DNA of 64,000 nucleotides, taken from assembly GCA_944474755.1 (NCBI GenBank), contig OX104111.1, positions 102,725,178 to 102,789,177 on the forward strand. Reading direction: 5' to 3'. Under the pieces are notes generated by a model. It worked only from the letters and a program-made list of their open reading frames with translations. It made no database searches and was not told the DNA's origin. The translations under genes and the position numbers were made by a program. This stretch comes from Limnoperna fortunei (taxonomy: Eukaryota > Mollusca > Bivalvia > Mytilida > Modiolidae). Numbering within the stretch: the stretch's first letter is position 1; each line of letters begins with the position of its first letter. Positions 44,514 through 59,900 of the stretch are shown in pieces.

Positions 44514-47500
44514 GTGAATCCGTGGTAAGAGTAGAATAACTGGCATAAAGGGTCAACCAGTGGTAAGAGTATAATAACTGCCATAAAGGGTCAACCCGTG
44601 GTAAGAGTAAAACAACTGGCATAAAGGGTCAACCCGTGGTAAGAGTAAAATAACTGCCATAAAGGGTCAACCCGTGGTAAGAGTAAAATAACTGTCATAA
44701 AGGGTCAACCCGTGGTAAGAGTAAAATAACTGTCATAAAGGGTCAACGCGTGGTAAGAGTAAAATAACTGGCATAAAGGGTCAACCCGTGGTAAGAGTAA
44801 AATAACTGCCATAAAGGGTCAACCAGTGGTAAGAGTAAAATAACTGCCATAACGGGTCAACCAGTGGTAAGAGTAAAATAACTGTCATAAAGGGTCAACC
44901 AGTGTTAAGGGTAAAATAACTGCCATAAAGGGTCAACTCGTGGTAAGAGTAAAATAGCTGCCATAAAGGGTCAACCCGTGGTAAGAGTAAAATAACTGCC
45001 ATAAAGGGTCAAGCAGTGGTAAGAGTAAAATAACTGCCATAAAGGGTCAACCCGTGGTAAGAGTAAAATAACTGTCATAAAGGGTCAACCCGTGGTAAGA
45101 GTAAAATAACTGCAATAAAGGGTCAACCAGTGGTAAGAGTAAAATAACTGGCATAAAGGGTCAACCCGTGGTAAGAGTAAAATAACTGCCATAAAGGGTC
45201 AACCCGTGGTAAGAGTAAAATAACTGCCATAAAGGGTCAACCCGTGGTAAGAGTAAAAGAACTGCCATAAAGGGTCAACCAGTGGTAAGAGTATAATAAC
45301 TGCCATAAAGGGTCAACTCGTGGTAAGAGTAAAATAACTGCCATAAAGGGTCAACCAGTGGTAAGAGTAAAATAACTGGCATAAAGGGTCAACCCGTGGT
45401 AAGAGTAAAATAACTGCCATAAAGGGTCAACCTGTGGTAAGAGTAAAATAACAGCCATAAAGGGTCGACCCGGGGTAAGAGTAAAATAACTGGCATAAAG
45501 GGTCAACCCGTGGTAAGAGTAAAACAACTGGCATAAAGGGTCAACCCGTGGTAAGAGTAAAATAACTGCCATAAAGGGTCAACCCGTGGTAAGAGTAAAA
45601 TAACTGTCATAAAGGGTCAACCCGTGGTAAGAGTAAAACAACTGTCATAAAGGGTCAACCCGTGGTAAGAGTAAAATAACTGGCATAAAGGGTCAACCCG
45701 TGGTAAGAGTAAAATAAGTGTCATAAAGGGTCAACCAGTGGTAAGAGTAAAATAACGCCATAAAGGGTCAACCAGTGGTAAGAGTAAAATAACTGTCATA
45801 AAGGGTCAACCAGTGTTAAGAGTAAAATAACTGCCATAAAGGGTGAATCCGTGGTAAGAGTAGAATAACTGGCATAAAGGGTCAACCAGTGGTAAGAGTA
45901 TAATAACTGCCATAAAGGGTCAACCCGTGGTAAGAGTAAAACAACTGGCATAAAGGGTCAACCCGTGGTAAGAGTAAAATAACTGCCATAAAGGGTCAAC
46001 CCGTGGTAAGAGTAAAATAACTGTCATAAAGGGTCAACCCGTGGTAAGAGTAAAATAACTGTCATAAAGGGTCAACGCGTGGTAAGAGTAAAATAACTGG
46101 CATAAAGGGTCAACCCGTGGTAAAAGTAAAATAACTGCCATAAAGGGTCAACCAGTGGTAAGAGTAAAATAACTGCCATAACGGGTCAACCAGTGGTAAG
46201 AGTAAAATAACTGTCATAAAGGGTCAACCAGTGTTAAGGGTAAAATAACTGCCATAAAGGGTCAACTCGTGGTAAGAGTAAAATAGCTGCCATAAAGGGT
46301 CAACCCGTGGTAAGAGTAAAATAACTGCCATAAACGGTCAAGCAGTGGTAAGAGTAAAATAACTGCCATAAAGGGTCAACCCGTGGTAAGAGTAAAATAA
46401 CTGTCATAAAGGGTCAACCCGTGGTAAGAGTAAAATAATTGCCATAAAGGGTCAACCCGTGGTAAGAGTAAAATAACTGGCATAAAGGGTCGACCCGTGG
46501 TAAGAGTAAAATAACTGTCATAAAGGGTCAACTCGAGGTAAGAGTAAAATAACTGGCATAAAGGGTCAACCCGTGGTAAGAGTAAAATAACTGCCATAAA
46601 GGGTCAACCAGTGGTAAGAGTAAAATAACTGCCATAAAGGGTCAACTCGTGGTAAGAGTAAAATAACTGCCATAAAGGGTCATCCCGTGGTAAGAGTAAA
46701 ATAACTGGCATAAAGGGTCAACTCGTGGTAAGAGTAAAATAGCTGCCATAAAGGGTCAACCCGTGGTAAGAGTAAAATAACTGCCATAAAGGGTCAACCC
46801 GTGGTAAGAGTAAAATAACTGCCATAAAGGGTCAACCCGTGGTAAGAGTAAAATAACGGTCATAAAGGGTCAACCCGTGGTAAGAGTAAAATAATTGCCA
46901 TAAAGGGTCAACCCGTGGTAAGAGTAAAATAACTGGCATAAAGGGTCGACCCGTGGTAAGAGTAAAATAACTGTCATAAAGGGTCAACTCGAGGTAAGAG
47001 TAAAATAACTGGCATAAAGGGTCAACCCGTGGTAAGAGTAAAATAACTGCCATAAAGGGTCAACCAGTGGTAAGAGTAAAATAACTGCCATAAAGGGTCA
47101 ACTCGTGGTAAGAGTAAAATAACTGCCACAAAGGGTCATCCCGTGGTAAGAGTAAAATAACTGGCATAAAAGGTCGACCCGTGGTAAGAGTAAAATAACT
47201 GTCATAAAGGGTCAACCCGTGGTAAGAGTAAAATAACTGCCATAAAGGGTCAACCCGTGGTAAGAGTAAAATAACTGCCATAAAGGGTCAACCAGTGGTA
47301 AGAGTAAAATAACTGCCATAAAGGGTCAACCCGTGGTAAGAGTAAAATAACTGTCATAAAGGGTCAACCCGTGGTAAGAGTAAAATAACTGCCATAAAGG
47401 GTCAACCCGTGGTAAGAGTAAAATAACTGGCATAAAGGGTCGACCCGTCGTAAGAGTAAAATAACTGTCATAAAGGGTCAACCCGTGGTAAGAGTAAAAT

Positions 47501-50500
47501 AACTGCCATAAAGGGTCAACCCGTGGTAAGAGTAAAATAACTGCCATAAAGGGTCAACCCGTGGTAAGAGTAAAATAACTGTCATAAAGGGTCAACCCGT
47601 GGTAAGAGTAAAATAACTGTCATAAAGGGTCAACCAGTGTTAAGAGTAAAATAGCTGCCATAAAGGGTCACCCCGTGGTAAGAGTAAAATAACTGCAATA
47701 AAGGGTCAACCAGTGGTAAGAGTAAAATAACTGGCATAAAGGGTCAACCCGTGGTAAGAGTAAAATAACTGCCATAAAGGGTCAACGCGTGTTAACAGTA
47801 AAATAACTGCCATAAAGGGTCAACCCGTGGTAAGAGTAAAATAACTGCCATAAAGGGTCAACCAGTGGTAAGAGTATAATAACTGCCATAAAGCGTCAAC
47901 TCGTGGTAAGAGTAAAATAACTGCCATAAAGGATCAACCAGTGGTAAGAGTAAAATAACTGGCATAAAGGGTCAACCCGTGGTAAGAACTGCCATAAAGG
48001 GTCAACCTGTGGTAAGAGTAAAATAACAGCCATAAAGGGTCGACCCGGGGTAAGAGTAAAATAACTGGCATAAAAGGTCAACCCGTGGTAAGAGTAAAAC
48101 AACTGCCATAAAGGGTCAACCCGTGGTAAGAGTAAAATAACTGCCATAAAGGGTCAACCCGTGGTAAGAGTAAAATAACTGTCATAAAGGGTCAACCCGT
48201 GGTAAGAGTAAAACAACTGTCATAAAGGGTCAACCCGTGGTAAGAGTAAAATAACTGGCATAAAGGGTCAACCCGTGGTAAGAGTAAAATAACTGTCATA
48301 AAGGGTCAACCAGTGTTAAGAGTAAAATAACGCCATAAAGGGTCAACCAGTGGTAAGAGTAAAATAACTGTCATAAAGGGTCAACCAGTGTTAAGAGTAA
48401 AATAACTGCCATAAAGGGTGAATCCGTGGTAAGAGTAGAATAACTGGCATAAAGGGTCAACCAGTGGTAAGAGTATAATAACTGCCATAAATGGTCAACC
48501 CGTGGTAAGAGTAAAACAACTGGCATAAAGAGTCAACCCGTGGTAAGAGTAAAATAACTGCCATAAAGGTTCAACCCGTGGTAAGAGTAAAATAACTGTC
48601 ATAAAGGGTCAACCCGTGGTAAGAGTAAAATAACTGTCATAAAGGGTCAACGCGTGGTAAGAGTAAAATAACTGTCATAAAGGGTCAACCCGTGGTAAGA
48701 GTAAAATAACTGCCATAAAGGGTCAACCAGTGGTAAGAGTAAAATAACTGCCATAACGGGTCAACCAGTGGTAAGAGTAAAATAACTGTCATAAAGGGTC
48801 AACCAGTGTTAAGGGTAAAATAACTGCCATAAAGGGTCAACTCGTGGTAAGAGTAAAATAGCTGCCATAAAGGGTCAACCCGTGGTAAGAGTAAAATAAC
48901 TGCCATAAACGGTCAAGCAGTGGTAAGAGTAAAATAACTGCCATAAAGGGTCAACCCGTGGTAAGAGTAAAATAACTGTCATAAAGGGTCAACCCGTGGT
49001 AAGAGTAAAATAACTGCCATAAAGGGTCAACCCGTGGTAAGAGTAAAATAACTGGCATAAAGGGTCGACCCGTGGTAAGAGTAAAATAACTGTCATAAAG
49101 GGTCAACCAGTGTTAAGAGTAAAATAGCTGCCATAAAGGGTCAACCCGTGGTAAGAGTAAAATAACTGCCATAAAGGGTCAACCAGTGGTAAGAGTAAAA
49201 TAACTGGCATAAAGGGTCAACCCGTGGTAAGAGTAAAATAACTGCCATAAAGGGTCAACCCGTGGTAAGAGTAAAATAACTGCCATAAAGGGTCAACCCG
49301 TGGTAAGAGTAAAATAACTGCCATAAAGGGTCAACCAGTGGTAAGAGTATAATAACTGCCATAAAGGGTCAACTCGTGGTAAGAGTAAAATAACTGCCAT
49401 AAAGGGTCAACCAGTGGTAAGAGTAAAATAACTGGCATAAAGGGTCAACCAGTGGTAAGAGTAAAATAACTGTCATAAAGGGTCAACCAGTGTTAAGAGT
49501 AAAATAACTGCCATAAAGGGTGAATCCGTGGTAAGAGTAGAATAACTGGCATAAAGGGTCAACCAGTGGTAAGAGTATAATAACTGCCATAAAGGGTCAA
49601 CCCGTGGTAAGAGTAAAACAACTGGCATAAAGGGTCAACCCGTGGTAAGAGTAAAATAACTGCCATAAAGGGTGAATCCGTGGTAAGAGTAGAATAACTG
49701 GCATAAAGGGTCAACCAGTGGTAAGAGTATAATAACTGCCATAAAGGGTCAACCCGTGGTAAGAGTAAAACAACTGGCATAAAGGGTCAACCCGTGGTAA
49801 GAGTAAAATAACTGCCATAAAGGGTCAACCCGTGGTAAGAGTAAAATAACTGTCATAAAGGGTCAACCCGTGGTAAGAGTAAAATAACTGTCATAAAGGG
49901 TCAACGCGTGGTAAGAGTAAAATAACTGGCATAAAGGGTCAACCCGTGGTAAGAGTAAAATAACTGCCATAAAGGGTCAACCAGTGGTAAGAGTAAAATA
50001 ACTGCCATAAAGGGTCAACCAGTGGTAAGAGTAAAATAACTGTCATAAAGGGTCAACCAGTGTTAAGGGTAAAATAACTGCCATAAAGGGTCAACTCGTG
50101 GTAAGAGTAAAATAGCTGCCATAAAGGGTCAACCCGTGGTAAGAGTAAAATAACTGCCATAAACGGTCAAGCAGTGGTAAGAGTAAAATAACTGCCATAA
50201 AGGGTCAACCCGTGGTAAGAGTAAAATAACTGTCATAAAGGGTCAACCCGTGGTAAGAGTAAAATAACTGCAATAAAGGGTCAACCAGTGGTAAGAGTAA
50301 AATAACTGGCATAAAGGGTCAACCCGTGGTAAGAGTAAAATAACTGCCATAAAGGGTCAACCCGTGGTAAGAGTAAAATAACTGCCATAAAGGGTCAACC
50401 CGTGGTAAGAGTAAAAGAACTGCCATAAAGGGTCAACCAGTGGTAAGAGTATAATAACTGCCATAAAGGGTCAACTCGTGGTAAGAGTAAAATAACTGCC

Positions 50501-53500
50501 ATAAAGGGTCAACCAGTGGTAAGAGTAAAATAACTGGCATAAAGGGTCAACCCGTGGTAAGAGTAAAATAACTGCCATAAAGGGTCAACCTGTGGTAAGA
50601 GTAAAATAACAGCCATAAAGGGTCGACCCGGGGTAAGAGTAAAATAACTGGCATAAAGGGTCAACCCGTGGTAAGAGTAAAACAACTGGCATAAAGGGTC
50701 AACCCGTGGTAAGAGTAAAATAACTGCCATAAAGGGTCAACCCGTGGTAAGAGTAAAATAACTGTCATAAAGGGTCAACCCGTGGTAAGAGTAAAACAAC
50801 TGTCATAAAGGGTCAACCCGTGGTAAGAGTAAAATAACTGGCATAAAGGGTCAACCCGTGGTAAGAGTAAAATAAGTGTCATAAAGGGTCAACCAGTGGT
50901 AAGAGTAAAATAACGCCATAAAGGGTCAACCAGTGGTAAGAGTAAAATAACTGTCATAAAGGGTCAACCAGTGTTAAGAGTAAAATAACTGCCATAAAGG
51001 GTGAATCCGTGGTAAGAGTAGAATAACTGGCATAAAGGGTCAACCAGTGGTAAGAGTATAATAACTGCCATAAAGGGTCAACCCGTGGTAAGAGTAAAAT
51101 AACTGGCATAAAGGGTCAACCCGTGGTAAGAGTAAAATAACTGCCATAAAGGGTCAACCCGTGGTAAGAGTAAAATAACTGTCATAAAGGGTCAACCCGT
51201 GGTAAGAGTAAAATAACTGTCATAAAGGGTCAACGCGTGGTAAGAGTAAAATAACTGGCATAAAGGGTCAACCCGTGGTAAAAGTAAAATAACTGCCATA
51301 AAGGGTCAACCAGTGGTAAGAGTAAAATAACTGCCATAACGGGTCAACCAGTGGTAAGAGTAAAATAACTGTCATAAAGGGTCAACCAGTGTTAAGGGTA
51401 AAATAACTGCCATAAAGGGTCAACTCGTGGTAAGAGTAAAATAGCTGCCATAAAGGGTCAACCCGTGGTAAGAGTAAAATAACTGCCATAAACGGTCAAG
51501 CAGTGGTAAGAGTAAAATAACTGCCATAAAGGGTCAACCCGTGGTAAGAGTAAAATAACTGTCATAAAGGGTCAACCCGTGGTAAGAGTAAAATAATTGC
51601 CATAAAGGGTCAACCCGTGGTAAGAGTAAAATAACTGGCATAAAGGGTCGACCCGTGGTAAGAGTAAAATAACTGTCATAAAGGGTCAACTCGAGGTAAG
51701 AGTAAAATAACTGGCATAAAGGGTCAACCCGTGGTAAGAGTAAAATAACTGCCATAAAGGGTCAACCAGTGGTAAGAGTAAAATAACTGCCATAAAGGGT
51801 CAACTCGTGGTAAGAGTAAAATAACTGCCATAAAGGGTCATCCCGTGGTAAGAGTAAAATAACTGGCATAAAGGGTCAACTCGTGGTAAGAGTAAAATAG
51901 CTGCCATAAAGGGTCAACCCGTGGTAAGAGTAAAATAACTGCCATAAAGGGTCAACCCGTGGTAAGAGTAAAATAACTGCCATAAAGGGTCAACCCGTGG
52001 TAAGAGTAAAATAACTGTCATAAAGGGTCAACCCGTGGTAAGAGTAAAATAATTGCCATAAAGGGTCAACCCGTGGTAAGAGTAAAATAACTGGCATAAA
52101 GGGTCGACCCGTGGTAAGAGTAAAATAACTGTCATAAAGGGTCAACTCGAGGTAAGAGTAAAATAACTGGCATAAAGGGTCAACCCGTGGTAAGAGTAAA
52201 ATAACTGCCATAAAGGGTCAACCAGTGGTAAGAGTAAAATAACTGCCATAAAGGGTCAACTCGTGGTAAGAGTAAAATAACTGCCACAAAGGGTCATCCC
52301 GTGGTAAGAGTAAAATAACTGGCATAAAAGGTCGACCCGTGGTAAGAGTAAAATAACTGTCATAAAGGGTCAACCCGTGGTAAGAGTAAAATAACTGCCA
52401 TAAAGGGTCAACCCGTGGTAAGAGTAAAATAACTGCCATAAAGGGTCAACCAGTGGTAAGAGTAAAATAACTGCCATAAAGGGTCAACCCGTGGTAAGAG
52501 TAAAATAACTGTCATAAAGGGTCAACCCGTGGTAAGAGTAAAATAACTGCCATAAAGGGTCAACCCGTGGTAAGAGTAAAATAACTGGCATAAAGGGTCG
52601 ACCCGTCGTAAGAGTAAAATAACTGTCATAAAGGGTCAACCCGTGGTAAGAGTAAAATAACTGCCATAAAGGGTCAACCCGTGGTAAGAGTAAAATAACT
52701 GCCATAAAGGGTCAACCCGTGGTAAGAGTAAAATAACTGTCATAAAGGGTCAACCCGTGGTAAGAGTAAAATAACTGTCATAAAGGGTCAACCAGTGTTA
52801 AGAGTAAAATAGCTGCCATAAAGGGTCACCCCGTGGTAAGAGTAAAATAACTGCAATAAAGGGTCAACCAGTGGTAAGAGTAAAATAACTGGCATAAAGG
52901 GTCAACCCGTGGTAAGAGTAAAATAACTGCCATAAAGGGTCAACGCGTGTTAACAGTAAAATAACTGCCATAAAGGGTCAACCCGTGGTAAGAGTAAAAT
53001 AACTGCCATAAAGGGTCAACCAGTGGTAAGAGTATAATAACTGCCATAAAGCGTCAACTCGTGGTAAGAGTAAAATAACTGCCATAAAGGATCAACCAGT
53101 GGTAAGAGTAAAATAACTGGCATAAAGGGTCAACCCGTGGTAAGAACTGCCATAAAGGGTCAACCTGTGGTAAGAGTAAAATAACAGCCATAAAGGGTCG
53201 ACCCGGGGTAAGAGTAAAATAACTGGCATAAAAGGTCAACCCGTGGTAAGAGTAAAACAACTGCCATAAAGGGTCAACCCGTGGTAAGAGTAAAATAACT
53301 GCCATAAAGGGTCAACCCGTGGTAAGAGTAAAATAACTGTCATAAAGGGTCAACCCGTGGTAAGAGTAAAACAACTGTCATAAAGGGTCAACCCGTGGTA
53401 AGAGTAAAATAACTGGCATAAAGGGTCAACCCGTGGTAAGAGTAAAATAACTGTCATAAAGGGTCAACCAGTGTTAAGAGTAAAATAACGCCATAAAGGG

Positions 53501-54829
53501 TCAACCAGTGGTAAGAGTAAAATAACTGTCATAAAGGGTCAACCAGTGTTAAGAGTAAAATAACTGCCATAAAGGGTGAATCCGTGGTAAGAGTAGAATA
53601 ACTGGCATAAAGGGTCAACCAGTGGTAAGAGTATAATAACTGCCATAAATGGTCAACCCGTGGTAAGAGTAAAACAACTGGCATAAAGAGTCAACCCGTG
53701 GTAAGAGTAAAATAACTGCCATAAAGGTTCAACCCGTGGTAAGAGTAAAATAACTGTCATAAAGGGTCAACCCGTGGTAAGAGTAAAATAACTGTCATAA
53801 AGGGTCAACGCGTGGTAAGAGTAAAATAACTGTCATAAAGGGTCAACCCGTGGTAAGAGTAAAATAACTGCCATAAAGGGTCAACCAGTGGTAAGAGTAA
53901 AATAACTGCCATAACGGGTCAACCAGTGGTAAGAGTAAAATAACTGTCATAAAGGGTCAACCAGTGTTAAGGGTAAAATAACTGCCATAAAGGGTCAACT
54001 CGTGGTAAGAATAAAATAGCTGCCATAAAGGGTCAACCCGTGGTAAGAGTAAAATAACTGCCATAAACGGTCAAGCAGTGGTAAGAGTAAAATAACTGCC
54101 ATAAAGGGTCAACCCGTGGTAAGAGTAAAATAACTGTCATAAAGGGTCAACCCGTGGTAAGAGTAAAATAACTGCCATAAAGGGTCAACCCGTGGTAAGA
54201 GTAAAATAACTGGCATAAAGGGTCGACCCGTGGTAAGAGTAAAATAACTGTCATAAAGGGTCAACCAGTGTTAAGAGTAAAATAGCTGCCATAAAGGGTC
54301 AACCCGTGGTAAGAGTAAAATAACTGCAATAAAGGGTCAACCAGTGGTAAGAGTAAAATAACTGGCATAAAGGGTCAACCCGTGGTAAGAGTAAAATAAC
54401 TGCCATAAAGGGTCAACCCGTGGTAAGAGTAAAATAACTGCCATAAAGGGTCAACCCGTGGTAAGAGTAAAATAACTGCCATAAAGGGTCAACCAGTGGT
54501 AAGAGTATAATAACTGCCATAAAGGGTCAACTCGTGGTAAGAGTAAAATAACTGCCATAAAGGGTCAACCAGTGGTAAGAGTAAAATAACTGGCATAAAG
54601 GGTCAACCAGTGGTAAGAGTAAAATAACTGTCATAAAGGGTCAACCAGTGTTAAGAGTAAAATAACTGCCATAAAGGGTGAATCCGTGGTAAGAGTAGAA
54701 TAACTGGCATAAAGGGTCAACCAGTGGTAAGAGTATAATAACTGCCATAAAGGGTCAACCCGTGGTAAGAGTAAAACAACTGGCATAAAGGGTCAACCCG
54801 TGGTAAGAGTAAAATAACTGCCATAAAGG
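44514..54829. repeat. Tandem 5158-bp block duplication inside the satellite
   Basis: Landmarks recur at an offset of 5158 bp: AATAACGCC deletions (45752/50912 and 48328/53488), the GTGGTAAGAACTGCC partial unit (47990/53148), CGAGGTAAG, and GCCACAAAG. The first copy is about 44514-49671 and the second about 49672-54829, adjoining. Differences are rare (for example AAGAATAAAATAGC near 54010), indicating a recent event of about 136 units. Divergence on both sides defines the ends. Confidence 0.88.
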
Positions 54830-56949
54830 GTCAACCCGTGGTAAGAGTAAAATAACTGTCATAAAGGGTCAACCCGTGGTAAGAGTAAAATAACTGTCAT
54901 AAAGGGTCAACGCGTGGTAAGAGTAAAATAACTGGCATAAAGGGTCAACCCGTGGTAAGAGTAAAATAACTGCCATAAAGGGTCAACCAGTGGTAAGAGT
55001 AAAATAACTGCCATAACGGGTCAACCAGTGGTAAGAGTAAAATAACTGTCATAAAGGGTCAACCAGTGGTAAGGGTAAAATAACTGCCATAAAGGGTCAA
55101 CTCGTGGTAAGAGTAAAATAGCTGCCATAAAGGGTCAACCCGTGGTAAGAGTAAAATAACTGCCATAAACGTTCAAGCAGTGGTAAGAGTAAAATAACTG
55201 CCATAAAGGGTCAACCCGTGGTAAGATTAAAATAACTGTCATAAAGGGTCAACCCGTGGTAAGAGTAAAATAACTGCCATAAAGGGTCAACCCGTGGTAA
55301 GAGTAAAATAACTGGCATAAAGGGTCGACCCGTGGTAAGAGTAAAATAACTGTCATAAAGGGTCAACTCGTGGTAAGAGTAAAATAACTGCCATAAAGGG
55401 TCAACCAGTGGTAAGAGTAAAATAACTGCCATAAAGGGTCAACTCGTGGTAAGAGTAAAATAACTGCCATAAAGGGTAATCCCGTGGTAAGAGTAAAATA
55501 ACTGGCATAAAGGGTCAACTCGTGGTAAGAGTAAAATAGCTGCCATAAAGGGTCAACCCGTGGTAAGAGTAAAATAACTGCCATAAAGGGTCAACCAGTG
55601 GTAAGAGTAAAATAACTGCCATAAAGGGTCAGCCCGTGGTAAGAGTAAAATAACTGTCATAAAGGGTCAACCCGTGGTAAGAGTAAAATAACTGGCATAA
55701 AGGGTCAACCCGTGGTAAGAGTAAAATAACTCGCATAAAGGGTCGACCCGTGGTAAGAGTAAAATAACTGTCATAAAGGGTCAACCCGTGGTAAGAGTAA
55801 AATAACTGCCATAAAGGGTCAACCCGTGGTAAGAGTAAAATAACTGCCATAACGGGTCAACCAGTGGTAAGAGTAAAATAACTGTCATAAAGGGTCAACC
55901 AGTGGTAAGGGTAAAATAACTGCCATAAAGGGTCAACTCGTGGTAAGATTAAAATAGCTGCCATAAAGGGTCAACCCGTGGTAAGAGTAAAATAACTGCC
56001 ATAAACGGTCAAGCAGTGGTAAGAGTAAAATAACTGCCATAAAGGGTCAACCCGTGGTAAGAGTAAAATAACTGTCATAAAGGGTCAACCCGTGGTAAGA
56101 GTAAAATAACTGCCATAAAGGGTCAACCCGTGGTAAGAGTAAAATAACTGGCATAAAGGGTCGAACCGTGGTAAGAGTAAAATAACTGGCATAAAGGGTC
56201 AACTCGTGGTAAGAGTAAAATAACTGGCATAAAGGGTCAACCAGTGGTAAGAGTAAAATAACTGCCATAAAGGGTCAACCAGTGGTAAGAGTAAAATAAC
56301 TGCCATAAAGGGTCAACTCGTGGTAAGAGTAAAATAACTGCCATAAAGGGTCATCCCGTGGTAAGAGTAAAATAACTGGCATAAAGGGTCAACTCGTGGT
56401 AAGAGTAAAATAGCTGCCATAAAGGGTCAACCCGTGGTAAGAGTAAAATAACTGCCATAAAGGGTCAACCAGTGGTAAGAGTAAAATAACTGCCATAAAG
56501 GGTCAGCCCGTGGTAAGAGTAAAATAACTGTCATAAAGGGTCAACCCGTGGTAAGAGTAAAATAACTGCCATAAAGGGTCAACCCGTGGTAAGAGTAAAA
56601 TAACTGGCATAAAGGGTCGACCCGTGGTAAGAGTAAAATAACTGTCATAAAGGGTCAACCCGTGGTAAGAGTAAAATAACTGCCATAAAGGGTCAACCCG
56701 TGGTAAGAGTAAAATAACTGCCATAAAGGGTCAACCAGTGGTAAGAGTAAAATAACTGCCATAAAGGGTCAACCCGTGGTAAGAGTAAAATAACTGTCAT
56801 AAAGGGTAAACCCGTGGTAAGAGTAAAATAACTGCCATAAAGGGTCAACCCGTGGTAAGAGTAAAATAACTGGCATAAAGGGTCGACCCATGGTAAGAGT
56901 AAAATAACTGTCATAAAGGGTCAACCCGTGGTAAGAGTAAAATAACTGC

Positions 56950-59900
56950 CATAAAGGGTCAACCCGTGGTAAGAGTAAAATAACTGTCATAAAGGGTCAA
57001 CCCGTGGTAAGAGTAAAATAACTGCCATAAAGGGTCAACCCGTGGTAAGAGTAAAATAACTGGCATAAAGGGTCGACCCATGGTAAGAGTAAAATAACTG
57101 TCATAAAGGGTCAACCCGTGGTAAGAGTAAAATAACTGCCATAAAGGGTCAACCCGTGGTAAGAGTAAAATAACTGCCATAAAGGGTCAACCCGTGGTAA
57201 GAGTAAAATAACTCATAAAGGGTCAACCCGTGGTAAGAGTAAAATAACTGTCATAAAGGGTCAACCAGTGTTAAGAGTAAAATAGCTGCCATAAAGGGTC
57301 AACCCGTGGTAAGAGTAAAATAACTGCAATAAAGGGTCAACCAGTGGTAAGATTAAAATAACTGGCGTAAAGGGTCAACCCGTGGTAAGAGTAAAATAAC
57401 TGCCATAAAGGGTCAACCCGTGGTAAGAGTAAAATAACTGCCATAAAGGGTCAACCCGTGGTAAGAGTAAAATAACTGTCATAAAGGGTCAACCCGTGGT
57501 AAGAGTAAAATAACTGTCATAAAGGGTCAACCAGTGTTAAGAGTAAAATAGCTGCCATAAAGGGTCAACCCGTGGTAAGAGTAAAACAACTGCAATAAAG
57601 GGTCAACCAGTGGTAAGAGTAAAATAACTGGCATAAAGGGTCAACCCGTGGTAAGAGTAAAATAACTGCCATAAAGGGTCAACCCGTGGTAAGAGTAAAA
57701 TAACTGCCATAAAGGGTCAACCCGTGGTAAGAGTAAAATAACTGCCATAAAGGGTCAACCAGTGGTAAGAGTAAAATAACTGCCATAAAGCGTCAACTCG
57801 TGGTAAGAGTAAAATAACTGCCATAAAGGGTCAACCCGTGGTAAGAGTAAAATAACTGCCATAAACGGTCAAGCAGTGGTAAGAGTAAAATAACTGCCAT
57901 AAAGGGTCAACCCGTGGTAAGAGTAAAATAAATGTCATAAAGGGTCAACCCGTGGTAAGAGTAAAATAACTGCCATAAAGTGTCAACCCGTGGTAAGAGT
58001 AAAATAACTGGCATAAAGGGTCGACCCGTGGTAAGAGTAAAATAACTGTCATAAAGGGTCAACTCGTGGTAAGAGTAAAATAACTGGCATAAAGGGTCAA
58101 CCCGTGGTAAGAGTAAAATAACTGCCATAAAGGGTCAAACAGTGGTAAGAGTAAAATAACTGCCATAAAGGGTCAACTCGTGGTAAGAGTAAAATAACTG
58201 CCATAAAGGGTCATCCCGTGGTAAGAGTAAAATAACTGGCATAAAGGGTCAACTCGTGGTAAGAGTAAAATAGCTGCCATAAAGGGTCAACCCGTGGTAA
58301 GAGTAAAATAACTGCCATAAAGGGTCAACCAGTGGTAAGAGTAAAATAACTGCCATAAAGGGTTAACCCGTGGTAAGAGTAAAATAACTGTCATAAAGGG
58401 TCAACCCGTGGTAAGAGTAAAATAACTGCCATAAAGGGTCGACCCGTGGTAAGAGTAAAATAACTGGCATAAAGGATCGACCCGTGGTAAGAGTAAAATA
58501 ACTGCCATAAAGGGTCAACCCGTGGTAAGAGTAAAATAACTGCCATAAAGGGTCAACCCGTGGTAAGAGTAAAATAACTGCCATAAAGGGTCAACCAGTG
58601 GTAAGAGTAAAATAACTGTCATAAAGGGTCAACCCGTGGTAAGAGTAAAATAACTGTCATAAAGGGTCAACCAGTGTTAAGAGTAAAATAACTGCCATAA
58701 AGGGTCAACCCGTGGTAAGGGTAAAATAACTGCAATAAAGGGTCAACCAGTGGTAAGAGTAAAATAACTGGCATAAAGGGTCAACCCGTGGTAAGAGTAA
58801 AATAACTGCCATAAAGGGTCAACCCGTGGTAAGAGTAAAATAACTGCCATAAAGGGTCAACCCGTGGTAAGAGTAAAATAACTGCCATAAAGGGTCAACC
58901 AGTGGTAAGAGTATAATAACTGCCATAAAGCGTCAACTCGTGGTAAGAGTAAAATAACTGCCATAAAGGGTCAACCAGTGGTAAGGGTAAAATAACTGCC
59001 ATAAAGGGTCAACTCGTGGTAAGAGTAAAATAGCTGCCATAAAGGGTCAACCCGTGGTAAGAGTAAAATAACTGCCATAAACGGTCAAGCAGTGGTAAGA
59101 GTAAAATAAATGCCATAAAGGGTCAACCCGTGGTAAGAGTAAAATAACTGTCATAAAGGGTCAACCCGTGGTAAGAGTAAAATAACTGCCATAAAGGGTC
59201 AACCCGTGGTAAGAGTAAAATAACTGGCATAAAGGGTCGACCCGTGGTAAGAGTAAAATAACTGTCATAAAGGGTCAACTCGTGGTAAGAGTAAAATAAC
59301 TGGCATAAAGGGTCAACCCGTGGTAAGAGTAAAATAACTGCCATAAAGGGTCAACCCGTGGTAAGAGTAAAATAACTGCCATAAAGGGTCAACTCGTGGT
59401 AAGAGTAAAATAACTGCCATAAAGGGTCAACCCGTGGTAAGAGTAAAATAACTGGCATAAAGGGTCAACTCGTGGTAAGAGTAAAATAGCTGCCATAAAG
59501 GGTCAACCCGTGGTAAGAGTAAAATAACTGCCATAAAGGGTCAACCAGTGGTAATAGTAAAATAACTGCCATAAAGGGTCAACCCGTGGTAAGAGTAAAA
59601 TAACTGTCATAAAGGGTCAACCCGTGGTAAGAGTAAAATAATGGCCATAAAGGGTCAACCCGTGGTAAGAGTAAAATAACTGCCATAAAGGGTCAACCCG
59701 TGGTAAGAGTAAAATAACTGTCATAAAGGGTCAACCCGTGGTAAGAGTAAAATAACTGCCATAAAGGGTCAACCCGTGGTAAGAGTAAAATAACTGGCAT
59801 AAAGGGTCGACCCATGGTAAGAGTAAAATAACTGTCATAAAGGGTCAACCCGTGGTAAGAGTAAAATAACTGCCATAAAGGGTCAACCCGTGGTAAGAGT